This document shows positions 47,241 through 55,140 of a stretch of DNA of 64,000 nucleotides, one piece after another. The stretch is from Streptomyces sioyaensis (lineage in GTDB: Bacteria > Actinomycetota > Actinomycetes > Streptomycetales > Streptomycetaceae). The stretch's first letter is position 1; each line of letters starts with the position of its first letter. Under the pieces are notes generated by a model that saw only the letters and a list, made by a program, of their open reading frames with translations, was not told the DNA's origin and made no database searches. The translations under genes and the position numbers were made by a program. The stretch is taken from NCBI RefSeq assembly GCF_004122735.1, contig NZ_SDIF01000008.1, positions 1-64,000 of the forward strand, read 5' to 3'.

Positions 47241-47272
47241 GCGGACCCGCAGGCCGGGGCCTGCGGGTCCGC
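47241..47272 (-). terminator. Terminator of infC-rpmI-rplT
   Basis: A 14-bp perfect stem with tetraloop CGGG, followed in the reverse direction by TTTT, 25 nt after the rplT stop. Confidence 0.9.
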
Positions 47273-47296
47273 GTCACAACGTCGTCAGGCTGAGGT

Positions 47297-47680
47297 TCAG
47301 GCAGCCTTCGGGGCGTTGACGTCGCTCGGAAGCGCCTTCTGGGCGACCTCGACGAGCGCGGCGAACGCGTTGGCGTCCGTCACCGCGAGGTCGGCCAGGA
47401 TCTTGCGGTCCACCTCGATGTTGGCGGCCTTCAGACCCTGGATGAAGCGGTTGTAGGTCATGCCGTTGGCGCGGGCAGCGGCGTTGATCCGCTGGATCCA
47501 CAGCTGACGGAAGTCGCCCTTGCGCTTCTTGCGGTCGTTGTAGTTGTAGACGAGGGAGTGGGTGACCTGCTCCTTCGCCTTGCGGTACAGGCGGGAGCGC
47601 TGGCCACGGTAGCCGCTGGCCTGCTCGAGGATCGCCCGGCGCTTCTTGTGGGCGTTGACTGCCCGCTTGACGCGTGCCAC
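47297..47680 (-). CDS. rplT: 50S ribosomal protein L20
   Basis: A 127-aa L20 protein ([72 protein letters not shown]). Early assembly protein of the large subunit; in many bacteria it also represses its own operon. Last gene of infC-rpmI-rplT. Confidence 0.98.
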   Translation of the reverse strand: MARVKRAVNAHKKRRAILEQASGYRGQRSRLYRKAKEQVTHSLVYNYNDRKKRKGDFRQLWIQRINAAARANGMTYNRFIQGLKAANIEVDRKILADLAVTDANAFAALVEVAQKALPSDVNAPKAA

Positions 47681-47784
47681 TTGTTAACTCCTTGTAGCGG
47701 GGCCGTGGGGGTACTCACACGGCCCGGTTCGATTGGGTCCCGGTCGAAGTCGCGCGCCCCGTACGTCATGCGGGGCGCGGCGGC

Positions 47785-47979
47785 TCACTTGCCGAGAAGC
47801 TTCTTGATCTTCGCGGCGTCGCCCGGGGCCATCTCGGCGTTGCCGGTGAGGCGACGCGTCACGCGGGACGACTTGTGCTCGAGCAGGTGGCGCTTGCCGG
47901 CGCGCTCACGCAGCACCTTGCCGGAGCCGGTGACCTTGAAGCGCTTGCTGGCACCGCTGTGCGTCTTGTTCTTCGGCAT
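47785..47979 (-). CDS. rpmI: 50S ribosomal protein L35
   Basis: A 64-aa L35 protein beginning [22 protein letters not shown] and ending [11 protein letters not shown] at 47979 is chosen; an upstream in-frame start would add 11 residues and lacks family support. AGGAGAGAAC precedes it. Confidence 0.98.
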   Translation of the reverse strand: MPKNKTHSGASKRFKVTGSGKVLRERAGKRHLLEHKSSRVTRRLTGNAEMAPGDAAKIKKLLGK

Positions 47980-48105
47980 GCGCCGTTCTCTCCTCGTCAG
48001 TGGCGCTCCCACCGGGACGGACCGGGCTGGCGGGAGCGTCAGATGTATCGGTTGGTGTCCGGGGCGGGGTGCCCCGGCATGAATCCGGGGCTCGCGCCCT
48101 GGGGA

Positions 48106-48723
48106 TCACGCCTCGGCGGGCTCCTCGGCGGGCTCCTCCGTGGGAGCACCACCCTGGCGCGTCGCCTTGCGGGCGGCCTGCGCCTCACGGGCTTCGGCCA
48201 TCGCCTCGGTCTTCTTCTTGTGCGGACCGAGAACCATGATCATGTTTCGGCCGTCCTGCTTGGGGTTCGACTCGATGAAGCCGAGCTCCTCCACATCGGA
48301 CGCGAGCCGCTGCAGGAGCCGGAAGCCCAGCTCGGGGCGGGACTGCTCGCGACCACGGAACATGATCGTGATCTTGACCTTGTCACCCTGCTTGAGGAAC
48401 CGGACGACGTGACCCTTCTTGGTGTCGTAGTCGTGCGGGTCGATCTTCGGCCGGAGCTTCATCTCCTTGATGACCGTGTGCGCCTGGTTCTTGCGCGCCT
48501 CACGGGCCTTCATGGCCGACTCGTACTTGAACTTTCCGTAGTCCATGAGCTTGCAGACCGGCGGACGGGCGTTCGCCGCCACCTCGACCAGGTCGAGGTC
48601 GTACTCCTGCGCAAGCTCCAGGGCCTTGGCAAGCGGCACAATGCCGACCTGCTCGCCGCTGGGACCGACGAGTCGCACCTCGGGGACGCGAATCCGGTCG
48701 TTGATGCGGGGCTCGGCGCTGAT
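48106..48723 (-). CDS. infC: Translation initiation factor IF-3
   Basis: IF-3 checks start-codon pairing on the 30S subunit. The conserved protein begins with [24 protein letters not shown], and the codon before it is ATC at 48723-48721, with GAGGAGG 4 nt upstream. No ATG, GTG or TTG with a ribosome site occurs in frame before it, so a non-canonical ATC start, known to allow self-control of infC, is the best reading. 205 aa; the tail is an acidic extension. First gene of infC-rpmI-rplT. Confidence 0.93.
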   Translation of the reverse strand: MSAEPRINDRIRVPEVRLVGPSGEQVGIVPLAKALELAQEYDLDLVEVAANARPPVCKLMDYGKFKYESAMKAREARKNQAHTVIKEMKLRPKIDPHDYDTKKGHVVRFLKQGDKVKITIMFRGREQSRPELGFRLLQRLASDVEELGFIESNPKQDGRNMIMVLGPHKKKTEAMAEAREAQAARKATRQGGAPTEEPAEEPAEA

Positions 48724-48807
48724 GGATCCTCCTCGGTAGCACCACGCGACGGCCTGGCGGACTGCCGCGTAACGTCTTTTCGGTGTGACCAACCGCGCCG
48801 GTACATG

Positions 48808-48838
48808 AAAAATGCCCCGGACGGGACACAGGCGGGGC
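48808..48838 (-). terminator. Candidate attenuator in the infC leader
   Basis: On the reverse strand GCCCCG (48838-48833) pairs with CGGGGC (48819-48814) and is followed by ATTTTT, a classic terminator shape 85 nt before infC. The leader 48724-49125 (402 nt) has no gene; TATCCT at 48989-48984 is a possible -10 of the operon promoter. Confidence 0.55.
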
Positions 48839-49125
48839 TCCACGTGGATCTGGAGCACCGCCGCGAAGTCTCCGCGGGGCGCAGCCGGACCGTTGACCCG
48901 CCGGCCGGTGAGGCCAGTCGGGTGGGAGATCGGAGCCTCCACTTGTGGGCCGGTCACATGCGTGTCCGGCCGGTCGGAACACCAGGATACACGAGTCAAG
49001 GGGTGGCACCCACTCCTGTGCGGTTGCCGCGGGCGGGGCCGCGGTCACGGGCACTCCCGCACGCGGGGGCCGGACGCGCTGGCCATAGGCTGGAGGCGAC
49101 CCCTCAGCAGGAAGAAGCCCGAGAC

Positions 49126-49506
49126 ATGAGCGACCAGACCCCGCAGCAGCCCGACGCCCCGAACGCGGCGACCCCTGACTTCGACGCCATGACCCGAGAC
49201 ATCGCGGAGGTGCCGGCGGTCGAGGTGATCACCACGGTCGCGGTGCATCTGATGAGTTCGGCGGCGGTCAACCTCGGGCTCGCCGAGGAGGGCGAGGCGC
49301 ACAAGGACCTGGACGAGGCGCGCAAGCTCATCCAGGCGCTGGCCGGGCTGGTCACCGCCAGCGCCACCGAGATCGGCTCGTACCACGCGGCGCCGCTGCG
49401 GGACGGGCTGAAGTCTCTGCAGCTGGCGTTCCGCGAGGCCTCGGTGGTACCCGACGAGCCCGGCCAGGGCCCCGGCGAGAAGTACACCGGGCCGGTCCAC
49501 GGCTAG
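49126..49506 (+). CDS. DUF1844 protein
   Basis: A 126-aa actinobacterial protein matching DUF1844 (TRDIAEVPAVEVITTVAVHLMSSAAVNLGLAEEGEAHKDLDEARKLIQALAGLV). Helical, no membrane segment, unknown role. It is always found diverging from infC in Streptomyces. Terminator downstream. Confidence 0.9.
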   Translation: MSDQTPQQPDAPNAATPDFDAMTRDIAEVPAVEVITTVAVHLMSSAAVNLGLAEEGEAHKDLDEARKLIQALAGLVTASATEIGSYHAAPLRDGLKSLQLAFREASVVPDEPGQGPGEKYTGPVHG

Positions 49507-49530
49507 GCGTTCTAAGCGTTTCCGCGACAC

Positions 49531-49576
49531 CGCACAGACGGGCCCCGGCCGGACACGGCCGGGGCCCGTCTGTGCG
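49531..49576. terminator. Bidirectional terminator
   Basis: A perfect 20-bp stem (49531-49550 with 49557-49576) and 6-nt loop between the convergent DUF1844 and aquaporin genes. Confidence 0.9.
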
Positions 49577-49596
49577 CGGAGAGCGGGCGGCGGGTG

Positions 49597-50367
49597 TCAG
49601 ATCGGCTCGTGGGGCTCCGTCGGGGCGTTGTGGGGCATGCCTTCGTCGGCGATGAGGAAGGGCTCGTGCGGCGGGTGGGTGACCTGGTGCACCGCCGCCG
49701 CGAGGGCGCCGCCGATCAGTGGCGCGACGATGAACAGCCACAGCTGGGTGATGGCCGCGCCGCCCGCGAAGAGCGCCGGGCCGATGGAGCGCGCCGGGTT
49801 CACGGAGGTGCCGTCGAGCGGGATGCCGATGAGGTGGACGGTGGCCAGCGCCAGGCCGATCCCCAGACCGCCGAAGCCGATCACGGCCACCTTGTGGGTG
49901 ACCGCCAGCCACACGTAGACGAGCAGGAAGGTCATCACCATCTCGACGACGAAGGCGCCGCCGAGGTTGAGATGCACCGCCGAGCGGTCGCCCCAGCCGT
50001 TCGTGCCGAACGACGCGTGGGTCTGCAGGCCCGGGACCTGCTTGGCGACCAGGAAGAGCAGGGCCGCGCCGACGATGCCGCCGACGACCTGGGCGATCCA
50101 GTACTCGGCCGCCGTGCGCAGCGTGATCCGGCGGACCAGCAGCATGCCCAGGGTCACCGCGGGGTTGAGCTGGCTGCCGGAGACCGGGCCGAGCGCGTAG
50201 GCAAGCGCCACCATGGTGAAGCCGAAGGCCAGGGCGATGCCGAAGGTGCCGATGTATTCGCCCGCCAGCACTGCCGAGCCGACGGCGAAGAACACCAGGA
50301 GCAGCGTGCCGAGGAACTCGGATACGACCGGGCGGGTCAAGACCGTCGAGATCTCCGTTTTCTCCAT
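49597..50367 (-). CDS. Aquaporin (MIP family)
   Basis: A 256-aa channel with six helices and two half-helices, each with NPA (68-70 in QLNPAVT and 190-192 in SVNPARS). The selectivity context fits a water channel (AqpZ-type) rather than glycerol. C-terminal 30 residues are cytoplasmic and Pro/His-rich. Start ATG follows GGAGA. Confidence 0.93.
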   Translation of the reverse strand: MEKTEISTVLTRPVVSEFLGTLLLVFFAVGSAVLAGEYIGTFGIALAFGFTMVALAYALGPVSGSQLNPAVTLGMLLVRRITLRTAAEYWIAQVVGGIVGAALLFLVAKQVPGLQTHASFGTNGWGDRSAVHLNLGGAFVVEMVMTFLLVYVWLAVTHKVAVIGFGGLGIGLALATVHLIGIPLDGTSVNPARSIGPALFAGGAAITQLWLFIVAPLIGGALAAAVHQVTHPPHEPFLIADEGMPHNAPTEPHEPI

Positions 50368-50484
50368 GGGGGCTCTCCTCGCGTGGATCTTGAGCTCTCC
50401 TCCGCATTGTGCGGCCCTGGAGACGAACCCGCCCGTCGGCGGCCCGGGGACCGGCAGCGGGTGCCGGGCCCCGTGGGTGGGGTG

Positions 50485-51219
50485 TCAGCGCCGGAAGAGC
50501 GGCTCCCCGTCGGTGGTGGCGCCGGGCGGCAGCAGGGCCAGATCCAGGCCCTTCACCAGGCGGGCGCGCAGCACCTCGTCGGCGGCCACCGCCCGGGCCA
50601 GCCGCTGGGCGACCGTGGCCGGGTCCGCTTCGGGGGCGAGGCCGAGGGCGAGGGTGGCGTCGGTTTCCCCGGAGGGCACGAGCCGGGCGAGCCGCACTGC
50701 CGGCTCGGCGTCGAGCAGGGCGCGCAGGGCGCCGGTGACGGCCGGGTCGGCGAGCGGGTCGGCGCTGGTGCGGCCCTCGGCGAGGGCGCGCAGGGCGGGG
50801 CCGGTGAGCTGGTAGGTGACCGGGCCGGCCAGGTCGACGACGACGGTGTCCGCCTGCTCGTGGGACGCGGCCAGCAGGGCCTGCTGGAGCGGGACCGCGA
50901 CGGGCCGGGCGTCGGCGCGCCAGCGCTGGAGGGTCTCCATGGAGGTGAAGGCGGGGAGGGCCCGGCGGCCGCCCGGGGCCTGGAGGGTGGGGACGGCCAT
51001 GTCGCTGCTCTTCTCGCGGCGCAGGCCGTCGGGTCCGGTCTCGGCCTCGCCGAGCACGGCCACCACGGGGACCAGGACACGCGCCCCGGCGAGCGCCGCC
51101 AGGAGTTCCGGCTCGGCGTCGCGGTCCCGCTCGTAGGCCGCCAGTGCCGCGGTCAGTGCCGGGTCGGCGGAGCCGTCGTCGTCGGGGAAACCGGAATCGG
51201 GGATGTTCTTCTGCACCAC
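50485..51219 (-). CDS. SseB-family protein
   Basis: A 244-aa protein with the SseB-like fold (LVPVVAVLGEAETG near 49-62, LPAFTSMETLQRW near 88-100, VVVDLAGPVTYQLTG). In enteric bacteria SseB relates to type III secretion, but this domain is common in actinobacteria with unknown role; it lies beside a mycosin gene. GTG start at 51219. Confidence 0.85.
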   Translation of the reverse strand: MVQKNIPDSGFPDDDGSADPALTAALAAYERDRDAEPELLAALAGARVLVPVVAVLGEAETGPDGLRREKSSDMAVPTLQAPGGRRALPAFTSMETLQRWRADARPVAVPLQQALLAASHEQADTVVVDLAGPVTYQLTGPALRALAEGRTSADPLADPAVTGALRALLDAEPAVRLARLVPSGETDATLALGLAPEADPATVAQRLARAVAADEVLRARLVKGLDLALLPPGATTDGEPLFRR

Positions 51220-51292
51220 GTGAGCGTATCGGCCGGGGGTGCGGTGTCCGCGGCGCGGGCCGGGGTCCGGAGGCTGCCGGGGTGCGTACCGG

Positions 51293-52462
51293 TCAGGGGT
51301 GGGTCCGGCGGCCGCGCCAGAGGACGACCGCGGCCGCGACGAGGGCCAGTCCGGCGGCGCCGGCGGTCCAGGGGAGCCAGTTGACCGGGGAGTCCGCGGC
51401 GTCGCCGGCGGTGGGGCCGGGGCCGAAGTAGCGGTCGGCGTAGGCGGCGGGGGACGGCTTCTGCGGCGTGGGCTTGAGGTCCCCCGCGGCCGTGAGGGCG
51501 GCGGCGGGGTCGATCAGCCCGGCACCGTAGTCGTCGTCCCGGCCGCCCTCGGGGCTGTCCTGGGCGGTGGAGGTGAGCAGCCGGCGGATCTGGGCCGGGC
51601 TCAGGTCGGGGTGGGCGGAGCGGATCAGGGCGATGGCGCCGGAGACGAAGGCGGCGGCGGGGCTGGTGCCCCAGCCCGAGAGGTAGCCGTTCCCGGCGTC
51701 GGCCATGACGATGTCGAAGCCGGGGGCGCTGACCGTGGCGTACCAGTGGCGGGTGGAGAAGCGGGCGCGCGCGCCCACATGGGTGACGGCGGTGGCCGCG
51801 ATGACGCCCGGGTAGGCGGCGGGGTAGGAGACGTGGTTGCCCTTCTGGCCGCCGTTGCCCGCCGAGGCGACGACGGGGATGCCCTTGCCGAGGGCGTACT
51901 GGATCGCGGCGTCCTCCCGGGGCTCGGGGTGTGCGGACGAGCTGTCGTCGCCGAGGGACATGTTGATCACGTCGGCGCCGTGGTCGGCGGCCCAGCGGAT
52001 GCCGTCGGCGAGCGCGCCCGCCTTCTCCGTACGGGCCCGGCCGCGCTGTGGGTCGTTGTCCTCCAGGATCACCCGGACCGGCAGGATCCTGGCCTGCGGG
52101 GCGAGCCCGAGCACACCGTCCTGGCGGCCGGCACCATGGCCGTGACCTGCGATGATGCTGGCCATGCCGGTGCCGTGCTGCGCCCAGGCGGTGTCTCCGG
52201 GCCCGGCGCCGAAGCCGACCAGGTCCTGTTCGGGCAGCACCTGGCCGTCGAGGTCGGGGTGGTTGGCGTCCACGCCGGTGTCCAGGACGGCGACGGTGAC
52301 GCCGGCGCCCTTGGTGGTGCGCCAGGCCTGCTGGGCGTGCACGGCTTGGAGGGCCCACTCCTGGGCGCGCAGGGCGTCGGCCCGGGCGGGGACGGCGGGC
52401 AGCACCGCGAGCGCCGCGCAGGACAGTGCGACGGCGGCGCCGCGCAGCACGGTCTTCGTCAT
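51293..52462 (-). CDS. Mycosin-type subtilisin protease (S8)
   Basis: A 389-aa secreted serine protease tethered by a C-terminal helix (about 365-383). Signal peptide 1-28. Catalytic residues: D61 in VAVLDTGVD, H96 in AQHGTGMAS, S267 in GTSPAAAFVSG, with oxyanion N203. The usual GTSMAAP reads GTSPAAAF. Resembles MycP of type VII secretion, but no ESX ATPase genes are in the window. Overlaps its upstream partner by 4 nt (ATGA). Confidence 0.9.
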   Translation of the reverse strand: MTKTVLRGAAVALSCAALAVLPAVPARADALRAQEWALQAVHAQQAWRTTKGAGVTVAVLDTGVDANHPDLDGQVLPEQDLVGFGAGPGDTAWAQHGTGMASIIAGHGHGAGRQDGVLGLAPQARILPVRVILEDNDPQRGRARTEKAGALADGIRWAADHGADVINMSLGDDSSSAHPEPREDAAIQYALGKGIPVVASAGNGGQKGNHVSYPAAYPGVIAATAVTHVGARARFSTRHWYATVSAPGFDIVMADAGNGYLSGWGTSPAAAFVSGAIALIRSAHPDLSPAQIRRLLTSTAQDSPEGGRDDDYGAGLIDPAAALTAAGDLKPTPQKPSPAAYADRYFGPGPTAGDAADSPVNWLPWTAGAAGLALVAAAVVLWRGRRTHP

Positions 52463-53603
52463 GACGATGCCTCCGTGGTCTGCCGGGGGCCGCCGGCTGC
52501 CGTGCGGAAGTCCTTCCCGATGCGGTCCGCCAGGTCCTTGGCGTCATGGCCCAGACCGGATTCGGCCGGGGCGGTGGTGGCGCCGGGCTTCGTCGCGGCC
52601 TCGGCGGGCTGCGGCGCGGCGAAGGTGCGGCCGTCGGCGAAGCCGGAGACGGCGTAGACGACGACCGGGATGTCGGTGAGCACCCGGACGGTCCAGCTGG
52701 CCCGCTGGGCGCGGCCGAAGTCCTCGGCCGGGGTGTCCCGGGCAGCGTACGGCAGCGGCATCAGGTCGGTGCGGGTGCCCAGACTCCTGGTGCTGAAGCG
52801 GGTGTTGAGCGCCGTCATCCCGGCCTGGTCGGCCTTGGTGATCTGCGCCCCGACGGTGATGACGCTGCTGCGGGTGGCGTCGACGTAGGTGGCGCGCAGC
52901 AGGCGGACGCAGCCCGCCCGGGCGAGCGCGTCGGCGAGCTTGGGGTCGTAGGCGCCGGTGCAGCCGCTGTCGGGGGCGACGGCGATCCGGCTCCAGGTCC
53001 GGTCGGCGCCGCCGGGGCCGGCGCCGAAGCCGTGGACGGTGCGCGGGAAGAGGGTGTCGACGGGGGTGTTGTGCCAGACGTCGCGGCCCTTGGCGAAGGT
53101 GGCCGCGGCGTCGGGGGTGGCGCCGGCGGCCTCGTCGGTGAGCCAACTGCCCGCCGCCGCACCGCCGATGAGGCCGACGCCGAGGACGAGGCAGGCCGCG
53201 GCGGCCAGCGCCCGGGCGCCGGGGCGGCTCGCCGGGGGGCGGCGCGGGAGCCCGCCGGGCCCACCTCCGTGCACGGGCCGGGGGGCCGGGGCCCACGGCG
53301 GCTGTGCCAGGCGCGCGGATGCGGGGCCGGGCGCTTCGCCGCCGGCGGCCGCCTGCGGGGTGGCGGGGTCGGGCTCGCCGGGGCGCGACGGCGCGCCCGG
53401 CCCGCTCCACAGGCCCTGGCTGTGCGCCAGATGGAAGGCGGCGGGACGGGGGGCGTCCCCGGGGCGGAAGGTTCGCCCGGCACCCGGCGCAGCACGGCCG
53501 TGTGCGGGTCCCCCGCAGGCTCCGGCGGAGCGGGCCGCCGGGGCGGCTGCGGGGGTATGGGCGGGATGCGCCGCGCATCGGCGAATTCGGCGTCGGTGCT
53601 CAC
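52459..53603 (-). CDS. Proline-rich membrane-anchored partner of mycosin, with an apparent frameshift
   Basis: Two reading frames together look like one protein. GTG at 53603, behind AGGGGGAGCG, opens MSTDAEFADARRIPPIPPQPP, which is good to about 53465; after that the coding pattern continues in the -1 frame (DAPRPAAFHLAHSQGLWSGPG) to the stop at 52459. Adding one base to the C4/G4 run at 53457-53464 joins them. The second half has a membrane helix (ALAAAACLVLGVGLIGGAAAGSWL) and an exported domain with two cysteines. Coupled to mycosin. Either a sequencing error, a mutation or slippage. Function unknown. Confidence 0.6.
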
Positions 53604-53770
53604 CCGCGCTCCCCCTTGCACCGCTGACCGCCACGACCCGATCCGGAATCGGGGCACGGTGGTTCGTATCCGGACAACAGCCGCTGACCTGCTGGTTGCG
53701 GTGTCGGGCCACTCTAAGGGCTGGCGGCGTCCGTGCTCCAACCCCTGTCCGCTCTGTGGCCATCTCTCCC

Positions 53771-53786
53771 CCTACCCAGTGGTAGG
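53771..53786. promoter_or_regulatory. Palindrome CCTACC-CAGT-GGTAGG before the PLP enzyme gene
   Basis: A perfect 6-bp-arm inverted repeat (extended to 9 bp with one mismatch, 53768-53789), 22 nt before the ATG at 53808, in a 204-nt divergent promoter region. Likely a repressor or activator site. Confidence 0.5.
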
Positions 53787-53807
53787 AGGTTCTGGCAGGC
53801 TGCGGCC

Positions 53808-55106
53808 ATGTCACCGCAGACTGCCGACGCGCATGGCGACAGGGCCCGTCCCCCGGCTCCCGACTCCTCCCCCGCTCTCGGCTCCGCGCGAGCGGGGGGA
53901 CCCCCACGCGCGGCGGAGACCCCCTTCGACCGGGCCACCGCGCACCTCGACGCCCCGCTGGCCGTCGTCGACCTGCGGGCCTTCGACGCCAACGCCGCCG
54001 ATCTGGTGCGCCGTTCCCAGGGGAAGCCGATCCGGGTGGCGAGCAAGTCGGTGCGCTGCCGGGCGCTGCTGGAGCGGGTGCTGGCCCGGGAGGGCTTCGC
54101 GGGGCTGATGAGTTTCACGCTGGCCGAGTCGCTGTGGCTGGCCCGCTCGGGCTTCCGCGACATCCTGCTGGCGTATCCGACGGCGGACCGGGCGGGGCTG
54201 GCCGAGCTGACCGCCGAGCCGGACCTGGCGGCCGCGGTGACGGTGATGGTCGACGACCCGGCGCAGCTGGATCTGATCGACGCGGCCCGCCCGGACGGTG
54301 CGCACGGCGGCACGGAGGTGCGGGTGTGCCTGGAGCTGGACACCTCCTTCCGGCTGCCGGTCGGGAACGTCCGGGTCGGTGCGCGCCGCTCTCCGCTGCG
54401 GGAGCCGGCCCAACTGGCCGCGCTGGCCCGGGCGGTGGTGAGCCGGCCCGGGTTCCGTCTGGTGGGACTGATGGCGTACGAGGGGCATCTGGCGGGGGTG
54501 GGCGACGAGGTCGCCGGCCGGCCGGTGTTCTCCCGGGCGGTCCGGATGATGCAGGCGGCGGCGCGCAAGGAGCTGGCGCGGCGGCGCTGGGAGGCCGTAC
54601 GGGCGGTGCGGGCGGTGGCACCGCGGCTGGAGTTCGTCAACGGCGGCGGGACCGGCAGCGTGCAGCACACCGCAGCGGAGGCGGCGGTCACCGAGATCGC
54701 GGCCGGCTCGGGACTGTACGTACCGCGGCTGTTCGACAACTTCCGTTCGTTCAGCGGGCGTCCGGCGGCGCTGTTCGCCCAGCCGGTGGTGCGCCGACCC
54801 GGCCCGGGGGTCGTGACGGTGCTGGGCGGCGGCTATCCGGCGTCGGGGGTGGCCGGCGCGGACCGGCTGCCGGTGCCGTATCTGCCGGCCGGGCTGCGCT
54901 ACGACCCGCAGGAGGGCCCCGGCGAGGTGCAGACGCCGCTGCTGGGGCCGGCCGCCGACGGGCTGCGGATCGGCGACAAGGTGTGGTTCCGGCACGCGAA
55001 GGCCGGTGAGCTGTGCGAGCGGTTCGCCGAGCTGCACCTGGTCGACGGGGACCGGGTGGTGGACACGGTGCCGACGTACCGCGGGGAGGGCCACGCCTTT
55101 CTGTGA
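53808..55106 (+). CDS. PLP-dependent alanine-racemase-fold enzyme (D-amino-acid aldolase/deaminase-like)
   Basis: A 432-aa protein with an alanine-racemase N-terminal barrel. The PLP lysine is in IRVASKSVRC (about residue 86 of the full protein), with AVVDLRAFDANAADLV before it. The later part resembles the D-threonine aldolase/D-serine dehydratase group (FVNGGGTGS, ELHLVDGD-VVDTVPTYRGEGHAFL). Residues about 15-42 are encoded by a dispersed GC-rich repeat and are not conserved-looking. Start at 53808 lacks an ideal ribosome site. Confidence 0.82.
   Translation: MSPQTADAHGDRARPPAPDSSPALGSARAGGPPRAAETPFDRATAHLDAPLAVVDLRAFDANAADLVRRSQGKPIRVASKSVRCRALLERVLAREGFAGLMSFTLAESLWLARSGFRDILLAYPTADRAGLAELTAEPDLAAAVTVMVDDPAQLDLIDAARPDGAHGGTEVRVCLELDTSFRLPVGNVRVGARRSPLREPAQLAALARAVVSRPGFRLVGLMAYEGHLAGVGDEVAGRPVFSRAVRMMQAAARKELARRRWEAVRAVRAVAPRLEFVNGGGTGSVQHTAAEAAVTEIAAGSGLYVPRLFDNFRSFSGRPAALFAQPVVRRPGPGVVTVLGGGYPASGVAGADRLPVPYLPAGLRYDPQEGPGEVQTPLLGPAADGLRIGDKVWFRHAKAGELCERFAELHLVDGDRVVDTVPTYRGEGHAFL
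53867..53909. repeat. Dispersed GC-rich repeat inside a coding region
   Basis: CCCCCGCTC (53869) pairs with GAGCGGGGG (53890) and is followed by GACCCCCA, the hallmark of an intergenic Streptomyces repeat, here within codons about 20-34 of the PLP enzyme gene. Confidence 0.6.
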
Positions 55107-55123
55107 CCGGCGCGGCCCTCCCC
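55083..55123 (+). terminator. Hairpin at the end of the PLP enzyme gene
   Basis: GGGGAGGGCC (55083-55092, inside the last codons) pairs perfectly with GGCCCTCCCC (55114-55123) after the stop, between convergent genes. Confidence 0.55.
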
Positions 55124-55140
55124 CGTACGGAGCCGGTGGC

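Noticed and set aside
52815-53741. Alternative frame overlapping the mycosin partner
   Set aside because: Only its start (to about 53465) looks coding; the rest is Pro/Ala/Arg shadow, so it was folded into the frameshift interpretation.
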